Assembly: GCA_014338405.1 (NCBI GenBank)
Contig: JTDE01021263.1
Coordinates: forward strand, 24,618 to 88,617
Length of the DNA stretch: 64,000 nt
Direction of reading: 5' to 3'
From: Paragonimus skrjabini miyazakii
Taxonomy: Eukaryota; Platyhelminthes; Trematoda; Plagiorchiida; Troglotrematidae
How positions within the stretch are numbered: position 1 is the stretch's first letter; the number at the start of each line of letters is the position of its first letter. Under the pieces are notes generated by a model. It was not told the origin of the DNA, ran no database searches, and saw nothing but the letters and a program-made list of their open reading frames with translations. Positions 13,232 to 25,400 of the stretch are shown here, piece by piece. The position numbers and the translations under genes were made by a program.

Positions 13232-13589
13232 TTTTCAGAGTTATTATGACTAGCCGTCTGCTTAATTTTGTGCAGGAAAATGGCTAAAAACGGGGGCTAG
13301 AAAAATCCATATTTAAACTGCTTCCCTGCCACAACCATGTCTTTCACTTAGGTCTAGCCATTCGAGTCCAGTACATTTGTTTGAGGTAAAGGAATTTCAC
13401 ATCAGGTGGCTAATTACCTTGGACAGACCGCGGCAAGAACGCTTCCAAGAAGCACGCAGGGTAAGAAGGCTTACTCTGTTCCTTCGGGTGCATACCGCAT
13501 AAAGAAGGTCTGCATAAAGACCTTGAGCATAACTTAATCGATGCATCGACCGACTAGCGTTAGGTGTGAGGAGGACAGTCAGTGACCTG

Positions 13590-13785
13590 GTGTAGAGAAT
13601 TGAAATAATTTACCGGGGGATTGACCATTGTAAGTCGGATTCTTCTCTAAGGATGGGACCCTCGCAAGGTTGGTGGCTGGAGACCTCACGTGAGATGACG
13701 GATAATCGGGATCAGTAGCGTGAATGGCGTCGCCGTTTGGCTGAGTTGCTTGTGGTATAAGTGTCATCCGGCTAGGTTTTCGATG
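13590..13785 (+). mobile_element. LINE family 1 C-terminal and 3' fragment
   Basis: This plus-strand stretch is nearly identical to the reverse complement of 10,601-10,740, so the two form an inverted repeat about 3 kb apart. It corresponds to the last coding block of family 1 (the 'SRWLEMLGEMAANRAQWREC' region of the 18 kb copy) but is out of frame. Weaker family 1 resemblance extends left to about 13,450. Confidence 0.7.
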
Positions 13786-14419
13786 AAGCGTACCTATTAA
13801 TTGCTTGCATTGCACATACACTGCTACAAAAACGGTCTTAGAACATACTGATCCTGGCATTTTTTAACACTGAACTAACCGCTCGGATAGATCCGTAATT
13901 GCAGTACGTGTGACTCAGAATGAGAACTGTATGTAGATGAAGTGGCCCCGCCTATTTCTTGGGAATCGGATAGCTCAGTGTAGCCATTCTTCGCATGTCG
14001 TTTTCCGTATCACCTAAGACTTGAGTTAGTGTGTTTACGAAGTGTTCAGTTATTCATTTATCAATTTGCTGGCCCAAGGGACATTGAAACAGTTCAATAT
14101 TCCCACAATGTCACATTGTCTTCCATGCAAAAGATGCACCCAATTTTGTCGGCCGTAAACTATGTATGATAGTTTTGAATAAACTTGCCGTGACGATGTC
14201 GATCATCAACCCCGTAATCGCGATTTCAGTCTCGATTGCCGCGACTACATCTGTTTAGTTCTGGTTAGTCATATTTTCCAACCATATGTGACCGTACAAT
14301 TTTTATAGCACTGAATACGGTGTAACTTCAAAACTGAGAACTTTAAACGTTACACTAACCCAAGTGGATAGTGTGCATGCCAGCGAAGCACATTTTTACG
14401 TTTCGTTTCCATTCTTCAG

Positions 14420-14817
14420 GGTATACCTCTGGGGCTAACAGCAGCCGTACCACTAATCCTACAGGCTGATTCAACCACACCTGATTATCAGAAACAAGCC
14501 ACTTTCTCTCTGGCTTTGTGGCCGTTCTCACTGAAAATTCTATGGGCGCCGTTAGTCGATGCGATTTACAGCACACGCTTTGGGCGTCGAAAATCCTGGC
14601 TCATTCCCATTCAGTATGCGATTGGTATTGATCTTCTGGTTCTGGCCAGTCATGTTGATGATTGGCTGGGTCGTGAACCGGGTAATCCTTCGGGCAAATT
14701 AGGCGTGGCCAATCCGGTCAATGTTTACGCTCTGACGGCTGCATTCTTCGGTCTCACTTTGCTGGCAGCTACACAGGACATTGTGGTTGACGGATGGGCT
14801 CTTACGATGCTTTCCAG
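14420..14817 (+). CDS. SLC33A1: SLC33A1 exon (first one visible)
   Basis: The acceptor TTCTTCAG ends at 14419 and the donor GTGAGT starts at 14818. The exon opens in phase 0 with 'GIPLGLTAAVPLILQ' and includes 'PFSLKILWAPLVDAIY', 'FGRRKSWLIPIQYAIG' and the family signature 'AATQDIVVDGWALTMLSR'. It ends with two bases of an arginine codon. It covers membrane helices 2-4 of the family fold. Confidence 0.93.
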
Positions 14818-17800
14818 GTGAGTACTGATTGTCTATGAAACACACCATATGTGATTTGTGTGCGCCAGTTAGTTGTCGTCAGTTAAACATGATTCTTTTT
14901 CGGATTGTGCGTTGGCCGGTATTTATTTTTTCTATCTTTATGGGATGTCATAATGTGCTGGTTTATCTGCCTTAGACAAGGCGAAGAAACGCATTGCGTA
15001 TATATTTATATACATATATATATATATATATTCATTCAGTGTCGTCTGCGTGTTGTTTATTCAGTAACTGAACATCTTGATGTCTTTCACACTCACAACA
15101 TGAGTTAGTTTCTCACCATGACCCCTGTAGTCTTCCAATGTTGCTTACCATCCTTGGCACCATTCCTGTGGATGGGTGAAGATCGCTCATCATGGGGAAA
15201 AGACGTCCATGAAGTCTCATTGATTTTAGAATGGTCGTATGCAGCGTTCACTGGGAATCCTATAAGTAGCGAGCAGTTTCAACTGACATTGTGAATAGAA
15301 AGAAGTCTTGTGATCTACTATTGTCTCGACTATTAAATGCCCTCCTTTTGCCTGCCTACCATTTTTGAAACCTGTACCTGCTTAGTCTACTGTTCGCATT
15401 TGTACAGTTCAAGACAATTGAGCTTGACTGTCCGTTGGGAATTTCATGGGGCGCGCAATTAAATTAATGACACTTACTTCCTTGTTAACTTGTTACGAAC
15501 AAGGGCGCTTGCCTCTGATGTGTTCTAGCTTAATGCTGTCTGGTTCATATGCTTTTTGGGAGGTTTGTTGTGGTGAGTATATTTCCACATGCCGTCCCTT
15601 TTCTGTCCTTTTAGGCGTAACGTTGCTTGGGCATCCACATGCAATACAGTCGGACAACCTTTGGGTTACGTCGTCGCCTATTTGGTATTTATTATTTTGG
15701 AATCTGCGGATATTTCTAACACCTATCTGCGCTCCACGCCAGTCCCAGACCGTGGTCTGGTTACGTTCTCAGGTGCGTAATTCTTGTCTATTGTTGAATG
15801 ACCTCTTTGTTCTATTGGGCAAATCTTTTCGAAACTTTTTTTCCGCATAATTTTAGCAATCGAGATTTGATTTTGACTTTATTATGGCTTTTCCTGATTT
15901 GACAACGTCGTTGAGCCGCGATTGTCCGTGAGATCTCTAACATGCTCACATCCTGTTGTGGAGACCAGCCATCAGTCTGCAAATTACTCCTCTCTTTCAA
16001 CTGGAGTTACGGTCTACTTCTCGTGTATTTCCATCTTTACATCCTCATCCCTGGCTTCCTGACAAACGCACTATCATATTCTGCTGTACATTTCCTTGTT
16101 GTTAATGAGCGTGATATCCTTTCGAAATCGAGTAATACCGTATCCACTCGAACAATGGACTTGGATGCTTGTTGCGTATCCGTGTATATCCAGGAAAATT
16201 TGTGCTATTTTACATACTGATAATGGAAGCAGTCCTTTATGGACACTGCGTCTATGTCCATTTTCGAGCTGCTATTTTCCTTCATTTTATTGGGGTGTGT
16301 TCTGTTGTTCAGTTTTGTGATTATCCCACGTGACGTGCATTCATTGTTTCTATGTCAGTTTACTGGAGAACCGAACTTGACGGTACTGGGACTTGGGCTA
16401 TGCTTTTGTTTGAAGCTGTTATGAGGTGAATAATAACGAACTAGTTGAAACTTAGTTACCTGGCTTAATGTTGTGATGCGTGCAGAGTTTTTTTTTTAAA
16501 TAAGACCCCTGGCTGTTGGAAGTAATCGCGACTGTACATAAACATTGAGAAAAGTAGACTCTCACATATCTCACAATACTCACATTTGATCGAAGCATTC
16601 GCACATCCAGATGAACCAAGATGGGGCTCGCGATGGCTCATTGACAACTGCCACTGGTTCGAGTCCGGTTGCAGTAACTTTCTGCATCTAGATTTGGGCT
16701 GCCTGACAGTGTCCAGTCCATGTGTCAAATGACGTTGAACATTATGTGGTGTAAAAGTGATGATGTTGGCCTTATGTTTGAAATGTAATGGCTACTTTCA
16801 AAGTTGGTCAACTAAAAAGCGTTGTAGTGCAAACGTTGTTCCTAAATATAAGTGTCCTTCAACTTATGACCACGTGATTATCAGTGTGGTTATGTAAGTT
16901 TGATGAACGTTGTCTGAAGACAATGTGGTCAGTCACATGGCTAATGGGAAACGATTTCAAACATGCGAATCGCAGCATGCTCACATTTTGTTAAAATCTA
17001 ATTCTGCACACTTGCCGTTCCTTTTTTTCTTAGTTACCTCTATACATTCGGACCATGGGTGGTATGTGTGTGTGCGTATGTATGCATGTATGTGCATGCA
17101 CGCATGTGTGTGTGCGTTCGCCGCGTATTTGAAATTGCACTATGAGCAGACTTGCAATTGTTTTATCGCAACGAATCAGTGTGCACTCCTCTGATTATTT
17201 TGCACAGGGTTTCTTTATTTCTGGGGCGTGGTGTTTATGGTGGCTACTACACTGGTCGCTGTGCTTAAACACGAGGAAAACTCGACTGTAACCAAGCCAG
17301 TTCAGGATTGTTTGGACGGCGTTTCTCAATCGGTTTCTAACGCTCACGCCGTTAAACGTCTTAAGGCACGTTTGAAATCTCCGCGTATTCGAGCACGCAA
17401 TCGCAATGCTGTGGTGGAACTTACAGAGCCTACCGTTGAACCTGATGATGACAACGATGAGGTAACACAGGCCACGACCATACACACTGAGGAGGACGAG
17501 GATACTCGCGAGTTTCGTCCAAATACAGTCGCGACGGACGCCACGGGATCGTCCTCTGGAATCACCGAGGTCTTTCCCGATGATAGGGTTGAACGTCCTT
17601 CAGATTCTCAAGCGGCTGCTGAATTGTCTCTGATAGACACATATCGAATAACCATAAGCGTGCTTTGTTTGAAGCCTTTGCTCAAGTACATAGCCATGCT
17701 ATTTGTTGTGCGCGTAAGTGTCTGTGAGTTTGTTCGTGTGTTATTTGCCGGATTTTTATCGCCATCGTCGTTTATGTTTAACTTTGTGTGCCGTGTATGA

Positions 17801-20651
17801 CCTTAACTGATGAGTTTGAACCAGACTAATTTCAGTGGTCCCCTTCGATATACCAGCTACAGCCAGATTTGGTAAACTGCATTGGTTGCTGAGTGGCCTG
17901 CAAATACTTTGTTCGCACACCTCTCAAGTGGAAACCCATTCAGTTAGTCAGGACAGAGCATTTTGAAGTCATCTGAGTTTGTGTTCTCGTTTGTTTTTTT
18001 CCTCAATCTCGTGTGCTTACGTTTCCTTAATTATCTTGACTGTCGAACCGATCGACCTATTGAGGTATGAAAAACGGGTGTCACCTAAGTCCCTCCACCC
18101 GAATGCTGAATCATTTTGTGTGTGAACGTATGTTCGTTTTATATTCCGAGTTTGAATATCCTCCAAGAATTTGAAGCGACTATCGGAACGCACTGTGAAT
18201 CAAACCAAGCTTTTGTGAGCTTGCTGCCCCTTGGATCGTGAATATTTATTGCTATCATCATCGTCATCATAGAAGTCAATACATCAGTGATTCACACTAA
18301 TGGTTAACTGCCACATAACCACAGAGAAGAAAAAGCAAACCCTTTATAGGACGAAAGAAGGGAAAAAAAGAGATAGGGATCTGACTACTAAAAATAGCTA
18401 CGTCTATATTCAAACACAAATCATTAGGGCGCTCACACCTTGCAAACAAACAGCCGAGCTGTAAGTGAAAGTAAAGCGTCATCCGAAAGACAGATTGCTT
18501 GCGGCTTTCATTGCCCCGCGTCATCAAGTGCACTCACTTAACAGACAACTGGGACAAACAACGACAACATTCACGCCACTGAGCTCGGTTAGCCGCCATC
18601 TCACCTAACATCTCAAGCCACCGACTCTGTGAGTCGCGAGGGCTCCAGCCTGGGAGACAAACCCGATCTACAGTGACCAACTCTTTCGTGAACGATTTCA
18701 TTTCTCTACGCCAGGCCATCATCTGTTCACCTCGCACCTTACGCCAGTCGGCCGCAGCATCGGCAAACAGTGCTCGACGTGGCAAACGACTAGCTGGCAT
18801 CCTTAGTACCTGACCTAACCATCTAAGTTTGTGCAAGTGTAGTGACTGAACCAAAGAACTCGTTTGACAATCAGTTCCAAACACCCGCTTCCTAACCTCC
18901 TCATTGCTCACTCGTTGATCCTACCCGATACGAGCGATTGAACGCAGACACCGGTGGTCAAACACCTGAACACGGTTCACGTCTTCTACCCTGAGGGGCG
19001 ATGTTTCGCTGCCGTAAAATGATACGGCTCTCACTTTTGTCTGACATACGCGACCCTTAAGTTTCAAGAAGATACCCCTCTGTCGCCATAGGCGCCTCAG
19101 ATTAGCTAACACCACCCTAGCCTTGGAGATACGCGCTTCCATTTCATTCCCTACACCTCCACCGCCATCGCTGATGCAGCTTCCTAGATATACAAACTAG
19201 TCAACAACCTCTATGACTTCATTATCTAACATTGCATCTACGTAATCACAACATTCTTCCAGAAGCCGTTTGTATTTTGAGACTGAAAATTGCATTCCGA
19301 AGCATTTAGCCGAACGCGAAATAGTCTCTAGTGTTGTTTGTGCTGCTTGGATAGTGTCGAGCAGCAACGCCTTGTCGTCAGCATAATCAATATCAGTCAG
19401 TCTTTCACCAAGTAAGAAGTCCACGTCGGCATCATGTGAGTACCGCAGACAGTCCTCCATTGCTGCAACTAGTCCCACTGTTCCGATCCACTACTCTAAA
19501 CAACTATCCGACTGGCTTTCGGTTCCAATTGAACTGAGGATTCTGTAGAACCTATAATGTAGGCGAGATTTTGCTTGAGGTTGAATCTAATGTTGAGTAG
19601 GATGAACGATGTGTTTGTGTTATCATTCACCTTTTTGACTTCCCCAGCAGATATTGACCGATTGCCATCGTTATAAAAATGCTGTCTCAACCATTGTTTT
19701 ATGATTGATGCGTTTCGCTCGAACTCTTTCTCTGTCTAGGCTTGCTTTGCTCCAGTTGACACCACTCTGACGCTCAAACTGATCGAGCGTGGTTTCCAGA
19801 AAGGCAGTATAGCATTCCTTACACTTGCCAGTCTGCCACTCCAAGCGCTGCTTCCATTGTTCATCACTCGGTGGACTAATGGACCCAGGCCACTCGGTGT
19901 GTTCATCATGGTTGCAGTGCCAAGGTAAGTCGTCCCCATGCTCTGTTTTCCTCTGGTTGACATTTTCACAAGGTCGACTGTTTCCTGCACTTACCCCGAT
20001 TAATTACAACTATCCCAGTAGATTTGAAGCCGATATGTGACTCAAATGTTGCTCGTTCGCGACATTCATCTTTAGGTTGATACATAATTAAAACTGGTTA
20101 CCCTGCTACAATCCATCTGTATGAAAAGAATCCGGCGTTGTTGGTTCTTTCGTCTGTTGCATGACGTCACCCGGTGGAGCATGTGTACTGTTAACTTGTT
20201 TAGACTGGCATAAAAATCTCCATGCCATGAAACAGCGCTTCCTAGAGGGACGATTTTTAGGTACGTACTTTGACTGTTCGATCGTTTAGCGGGGTAGCTT
20301 AATTGTAACAGTAACACTTTTTCTGACTCAGCAAGCAGTTGTTTGCCCTGTTGGCTTAAGTTAGTAACGGTCGTCTTGGTACCCGCTCCATTAACTTGTT
20401 CCTATTCACCTAGCATGTCTAACCGAGCAAGGCCAATCACAGCTGTCACGTGATTGGTCGGACAGTTGTTCGATTGACCTATACGTACACGTCAGCCGCC
20501 ATGGTCCTCGAAGTAAACATTAGTACATCTCACTGTATGTTAAAATTAATATTTAACTGCGTATTCTTGCTTTAGACTCGGTGTTCCGATGTGGTGCACT
20601 AACTTGCTTGTAAGTTTGAAAAGCGAATCGCAAGAATGCGAGTGTGAACGG

Positions 20652-20709
<58 letters not shown>

Positions 20710-22433
20710 AAAGGACAAGGCTGTCAGCCGGACAAAGGTCCTTAACAGGAACGTCATCATCTTCGATTCTGCACATTTTCCCACGGGGTCTCCAAAAACA
20801 GATGATCATCATCCGTGAGGCTCCTGTCAAGTAGCCCGGGGCTCTCCATAAGCCACTACCATCACCAAGCCTTTAAGTTAGGATATTTATCCCTCGAAAT
20901 CATCTCATGCGTGGGCCACCACCTAGCTGTCGTTTCTAGCCTAAACCAGAATGTGCGAAAAGTGCGTTGCTCAGCATCCTGTTAGGTAACATTTGCAAAA
21001 CACACCCGGGCTAAAATAACTTGTGTAGGGAGACCTCTTCGGAAAATAAGCTGGTAAACAACTTGAATGTTTGTGCAGTACTTCCACCTCACGTGTTAAG
21101 CGCCATGAAAACACCATTGACTGAAAACCGTATTTAAACACCCTCCGCGCAGTCAGGCCAGGTTTTATAACCATACTGAAAGACTAACCGTACAAATGCA
21201 TTGTACTTTCTGTCGTTCAAACAAAACCTAGTATCACATTAGCGTGACCCGTAGGCTACTGGCCATCTTATAATAACTTTTCGAAACCTCAACAACCCGT
21301 TTATTTGTGTGCAAAATTAACTGACAGTACCATCCCATTTACTCTGCTAGTGATTACATGAGCGCTTGACCTTCGTTGTTTCTTTCTAGCATATTTTAAG
21401 CTTAGCCTTTGTGGCTCAAGTACACTGTCAGTCTGTGTGTTTTGCGATTAATGAGAATGCACAAGATACACGACTCATCTCATGATTTTACTGTTTGGAT
21501 AATGTTTAGATTTACGTCATTTTTACCCTAATACCTGGGGTACTCCGACTGTTTTTGCGCTGATTTGAGCAGCGTCTGTGAATTGTATTGTCTCCTTGTT
21601 GGTTTTATGTATTATCCAGTTTTATTCTCCTTATCATGTAGGATAGGAAACTGCGTTTTTCACTAGTCTAGGTTGTCTTTAGCAAAATAACTGCATTTAT
21701 GGATCACCTTGTTCACAGTAATCACTAGAATACCTTCTACTCCTTGATCACGAGACGTGGTCGCTGATACCGGCTTCAACTATTTGATCATGAATGTCTG
21801 CTTTTGATCACACTCTTCGAATGACACCAACGAATAACCAACAGTGAGGTTAGGAAGCAAGGATCAAGTACATTCATTTAATCAGTCTTTTCAGGATACA
21901 CAAACCTATATGGTTGTACCATGCACATTCAAAGTCCAAACTTGCATAGCGTCCTGTTCAAGTGAGCTCATTTGGAATTTTTAGCCATTGTGTGAAAATT
22001 TAAAAATCTTCGTCTCGTGCTTTTCGTTTGTATTAATGTTGATGATTTTCCACGTTCTCTGTTTACACCAAAATGGGTGAACTTTAGAGAAGTCACTTAT
22101 TTCTCAGTATTGAGAAAACTGTTCGATCGACACGTGATTGTTGTAAAACTCAGTTGCGATTCGTTCCGAATTAAGTGTGCAGGAATTCACTGACAACGAA
22201 CGCTTACTGTACATACCTGTGGCGTGACTGTTTGTTTTGTCTGAGGCACATCTCCACTCTGTATCCATATATCATGTCTCGAGGCCACCGTATTCTATTG
22301 GCTCTTGCTAATCCGATTCGAGTGAAACGCCTGTTAGTTCAAATGCACACACTGTTTGGACTTATTTTTGTGATGTATCTGTTTCCACCCCCGGTCGTTC
22401 TACGTTAGTGCGATTCGTTTATTTCGGACGACG

Positions 22434-22482
<49 letters not shown>

Positions 22483-25400
22483 TGTGTACGTTTCATTTTG
22501 TTTAATGGTTCGGAAGCGTGGCCTGTTTGCAAGGTAGATATCGACAGGCTTGCTGTGTTTGACCATCGTTGTCTCCGCCAATTGGCCCATATTAAGTAGA
22601 CAGGTCGCGTGAGCAATATGGCGGTTCGCCGGCGCGTATTCCGGAACGCTCGGGATGCGCGATCAATTGGTCAGCTAATCACGGTACACAGCTTGCGATG
22701 GTTGGGTCACGTACTCCGTATGTCATCTGATCGTTTACCGTACCGGGCATTATATGCTGAGGCCACCAACAGTTGGGTAAAACCGCGTGGTGGTCAAGCA
22801 ACAACGTGGTCACGAAGTATGAAGACCTTGACTATTTCATTGAGCAAAGTGGGTAGGAGTCGCCTGCCCGGATGGGGTCCTCGTGATCACTCAAACCGCT
22901 GGTTAGAGACGCTATCCGAGATGACGGTGTGTCGCAGTCAGTGGCGGACCTGTATCTATACCATTTCTAGTTCTTCCGCTTAGTTTTGTTTTAATAATGT
23001 TCAACCATCTTAGTAACATTTTCTTCTAGGATATTCCACGTCACTGTTGAGGTGAAGGCGGCCCGAGCCACAGTATCTGTTGGTCAGGCTCATGGCTGTT
23101 ATGATGATGTGTATATGGGTGACAAAAAGCCAGTGAATATGATGGGACGACGGGTAGCAGTTCAGAACATACGAAACATACCACCATCGTCTGTCGATAT
23201 TAAACCATTGTCAGATGACCAGAAGCAACATTTAAAGGCTGAATACACATTCAGTCTGCCGAAAGAATTCCATTACACTACCTGTCTATGCAGTTGGTTT
23301 AATATCTTGACTGTTAGTCTGAATTCTGCACCTGAATTTCTATGTTGGAAATGCTACAACTGTTAGGGTTTTCCAGGCTGGGTACATCCGGACGCTGACT
23401 AATTAAGTTACTCCTTTAAATTCTTGGCCCTCGTGTCAGAAATGGCGTACGTTGAGGCTGTCCGTTTTCACCAGTTTGTTTAATTTTGTTGTAGACGAAA
23501 TAATGGAAGACTTTCTGCGGTAATCGAGATACGGCGTGGACCTCCCATCTGTTGGAAGACTGATCTTGATTATACTGACGATAGGGCGTTTAACAATTGC
23601 CAAGGGGCACAGAGGATGCTAGATATTATTTCACTCTGCTAAGCACTTCAAAATGTTCTTTATAGGCTTGACGTGTAAGGTGCTTCTTCAAGATTGCTGT
23701 GACACTGAGCACTGTTCACCGACGCTGCGGCCGACTGGCGTAAAGTGCGAGGTGAACAGATGATGGCCTGGCGTAGAGAAATGAAATCGTTCACAATGGT
23801 GTTAGTCACTGTAGATCGAGTTCGTCTTCCGGGCTGGAGCCCTCGCGACTCACAGAGTCGGTAGCTTGAGACGTTAGGTGAGATGGCGGCTAATCGAGTT
23901 CAGTGGCATGAATATTGTTGTTTGTCCTAGTTGTCTGTTAAGTGAGAGCACTTGATGACGCTGGACAGTGAAAGCCGTAAGGAAACTGTCTTGCTGAGGA
24001 TGCCTTACGTTCACCTACAGTCCGGTTATTTGCTTGTAAGTTATAGGCACCCTGATGTTAGATTTGGCTATTTTTAGTAGTCAGGCCCCCCTTCCTCTTT
24101 TTCCCTTCCATCTTCCTATACAGAGTTTGCTTTTTTCTTCGTGGTTGTGTGGCACTTAAGCATCAGTAGAAACCACTGATGTGTTGCTGCCTGTGATGGT
24201 GAAATTTATTGTTGGGATGATTTTACGAACTAGCAGCAGGATTTGCAACTGGCTGTATAATTGATAAAGGGCCGTGCGTACCAACCCAGTATGCGCAACT
24301 GTCAATTTTGCGAAAGTGGCATTTAAGTGCGCTTGGATAACGTCCCTGGTTGCTCTTGCGGTATTTTTGTAATTGTAACGTCTTTTGTGTGTATTGAAGG
24401 CCGTGCCTTCCTTCCTTATGCCTACAAAACGAGGCCGGTCCGAACATCAAACATTCCACCATCATTGTTACCCAAGGTTTCTCCTATATGGTGGACTTCC
24501 CGTTTTAGGGAACAAAAGTTCAAGCGGTGGACTATTGGACAGTTCTGCTTATTAAACGGTTGTGTGGCATTGAACGGGTATAGTCGTGTTTTTTGTAAGT
24601 CGTCTCACCGTCACATTGATATAATGCGACTGGTTCTAAACTGCAACGTGGCTCTCAGATTGTGATTTGGCACTAAGACATGCGCCATCTGTAGTCCATT
24701 CTCCGATCCTCATAGACTGACAGCCTAGACGTTGATATCGTCTATGATTTTTTTACACTCCCATCTACTGAAAGTGCTATCATAAATTCATTTCGACTTT
24801 CCTGTTTTGCAATGGTTTCACCATAATCGTCGCAACCACCGACTTCATTGAGGTTCGTTCACATTATTGGTTTGTTTGGTAAATCGTGAACAATAAGCCA
24901 TCGATCGACGTCATCTAAACTGTGTAAAATTGATCTTTGTTTGTTTTTACTGATCCTTCCTGCTCATCTCCGTCACATCCGCCACCTGTATGGCCACAGG
25001 CTTATCTACAGTGGGTTGGCTATTCCGTTGCTGTACTGTGTATCCTATTTCCGGCAAATTGTCCCCAATCAGCCTGCCACTACCGCCTCTTTCATGAACC
25101 ATACTATGGCGACGAATGGCTCGTTCTCGATGCCACAACTGGATCACGGACCACATTACGCTTTCTCGAAGACATTCTACTTTCTCTTTCTAGTTTACTC
25201 GATCATTGGCTCGGTGTTCAGTAATTTCATGTTCGTCAGTCAGATGGCCTTCCATGCACGCATCAGTGACCCGATTGTAGGAGGATCTTACATGACTCTA
25301 TTGAACACAGCAGCTAATTTGGGTACGTTTATTGTCATCCTCTTTTTGGTTCCCTACATAGTCTAACCATGTACACTTTTTGAAACCCATTTGAATAGTT

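Noticed and set aside
17805..17825. CTGATGAG after an SLC33A1 exon as a hammerhead core
   Set aside because: No GAAA or stem II follows.
19736..19990. 84-residue minus-strand open frame
   Set aside because: It is a shadow of the SLC33A1 exon 19,740-19,924, which has the conserved sequence and both splice sites.
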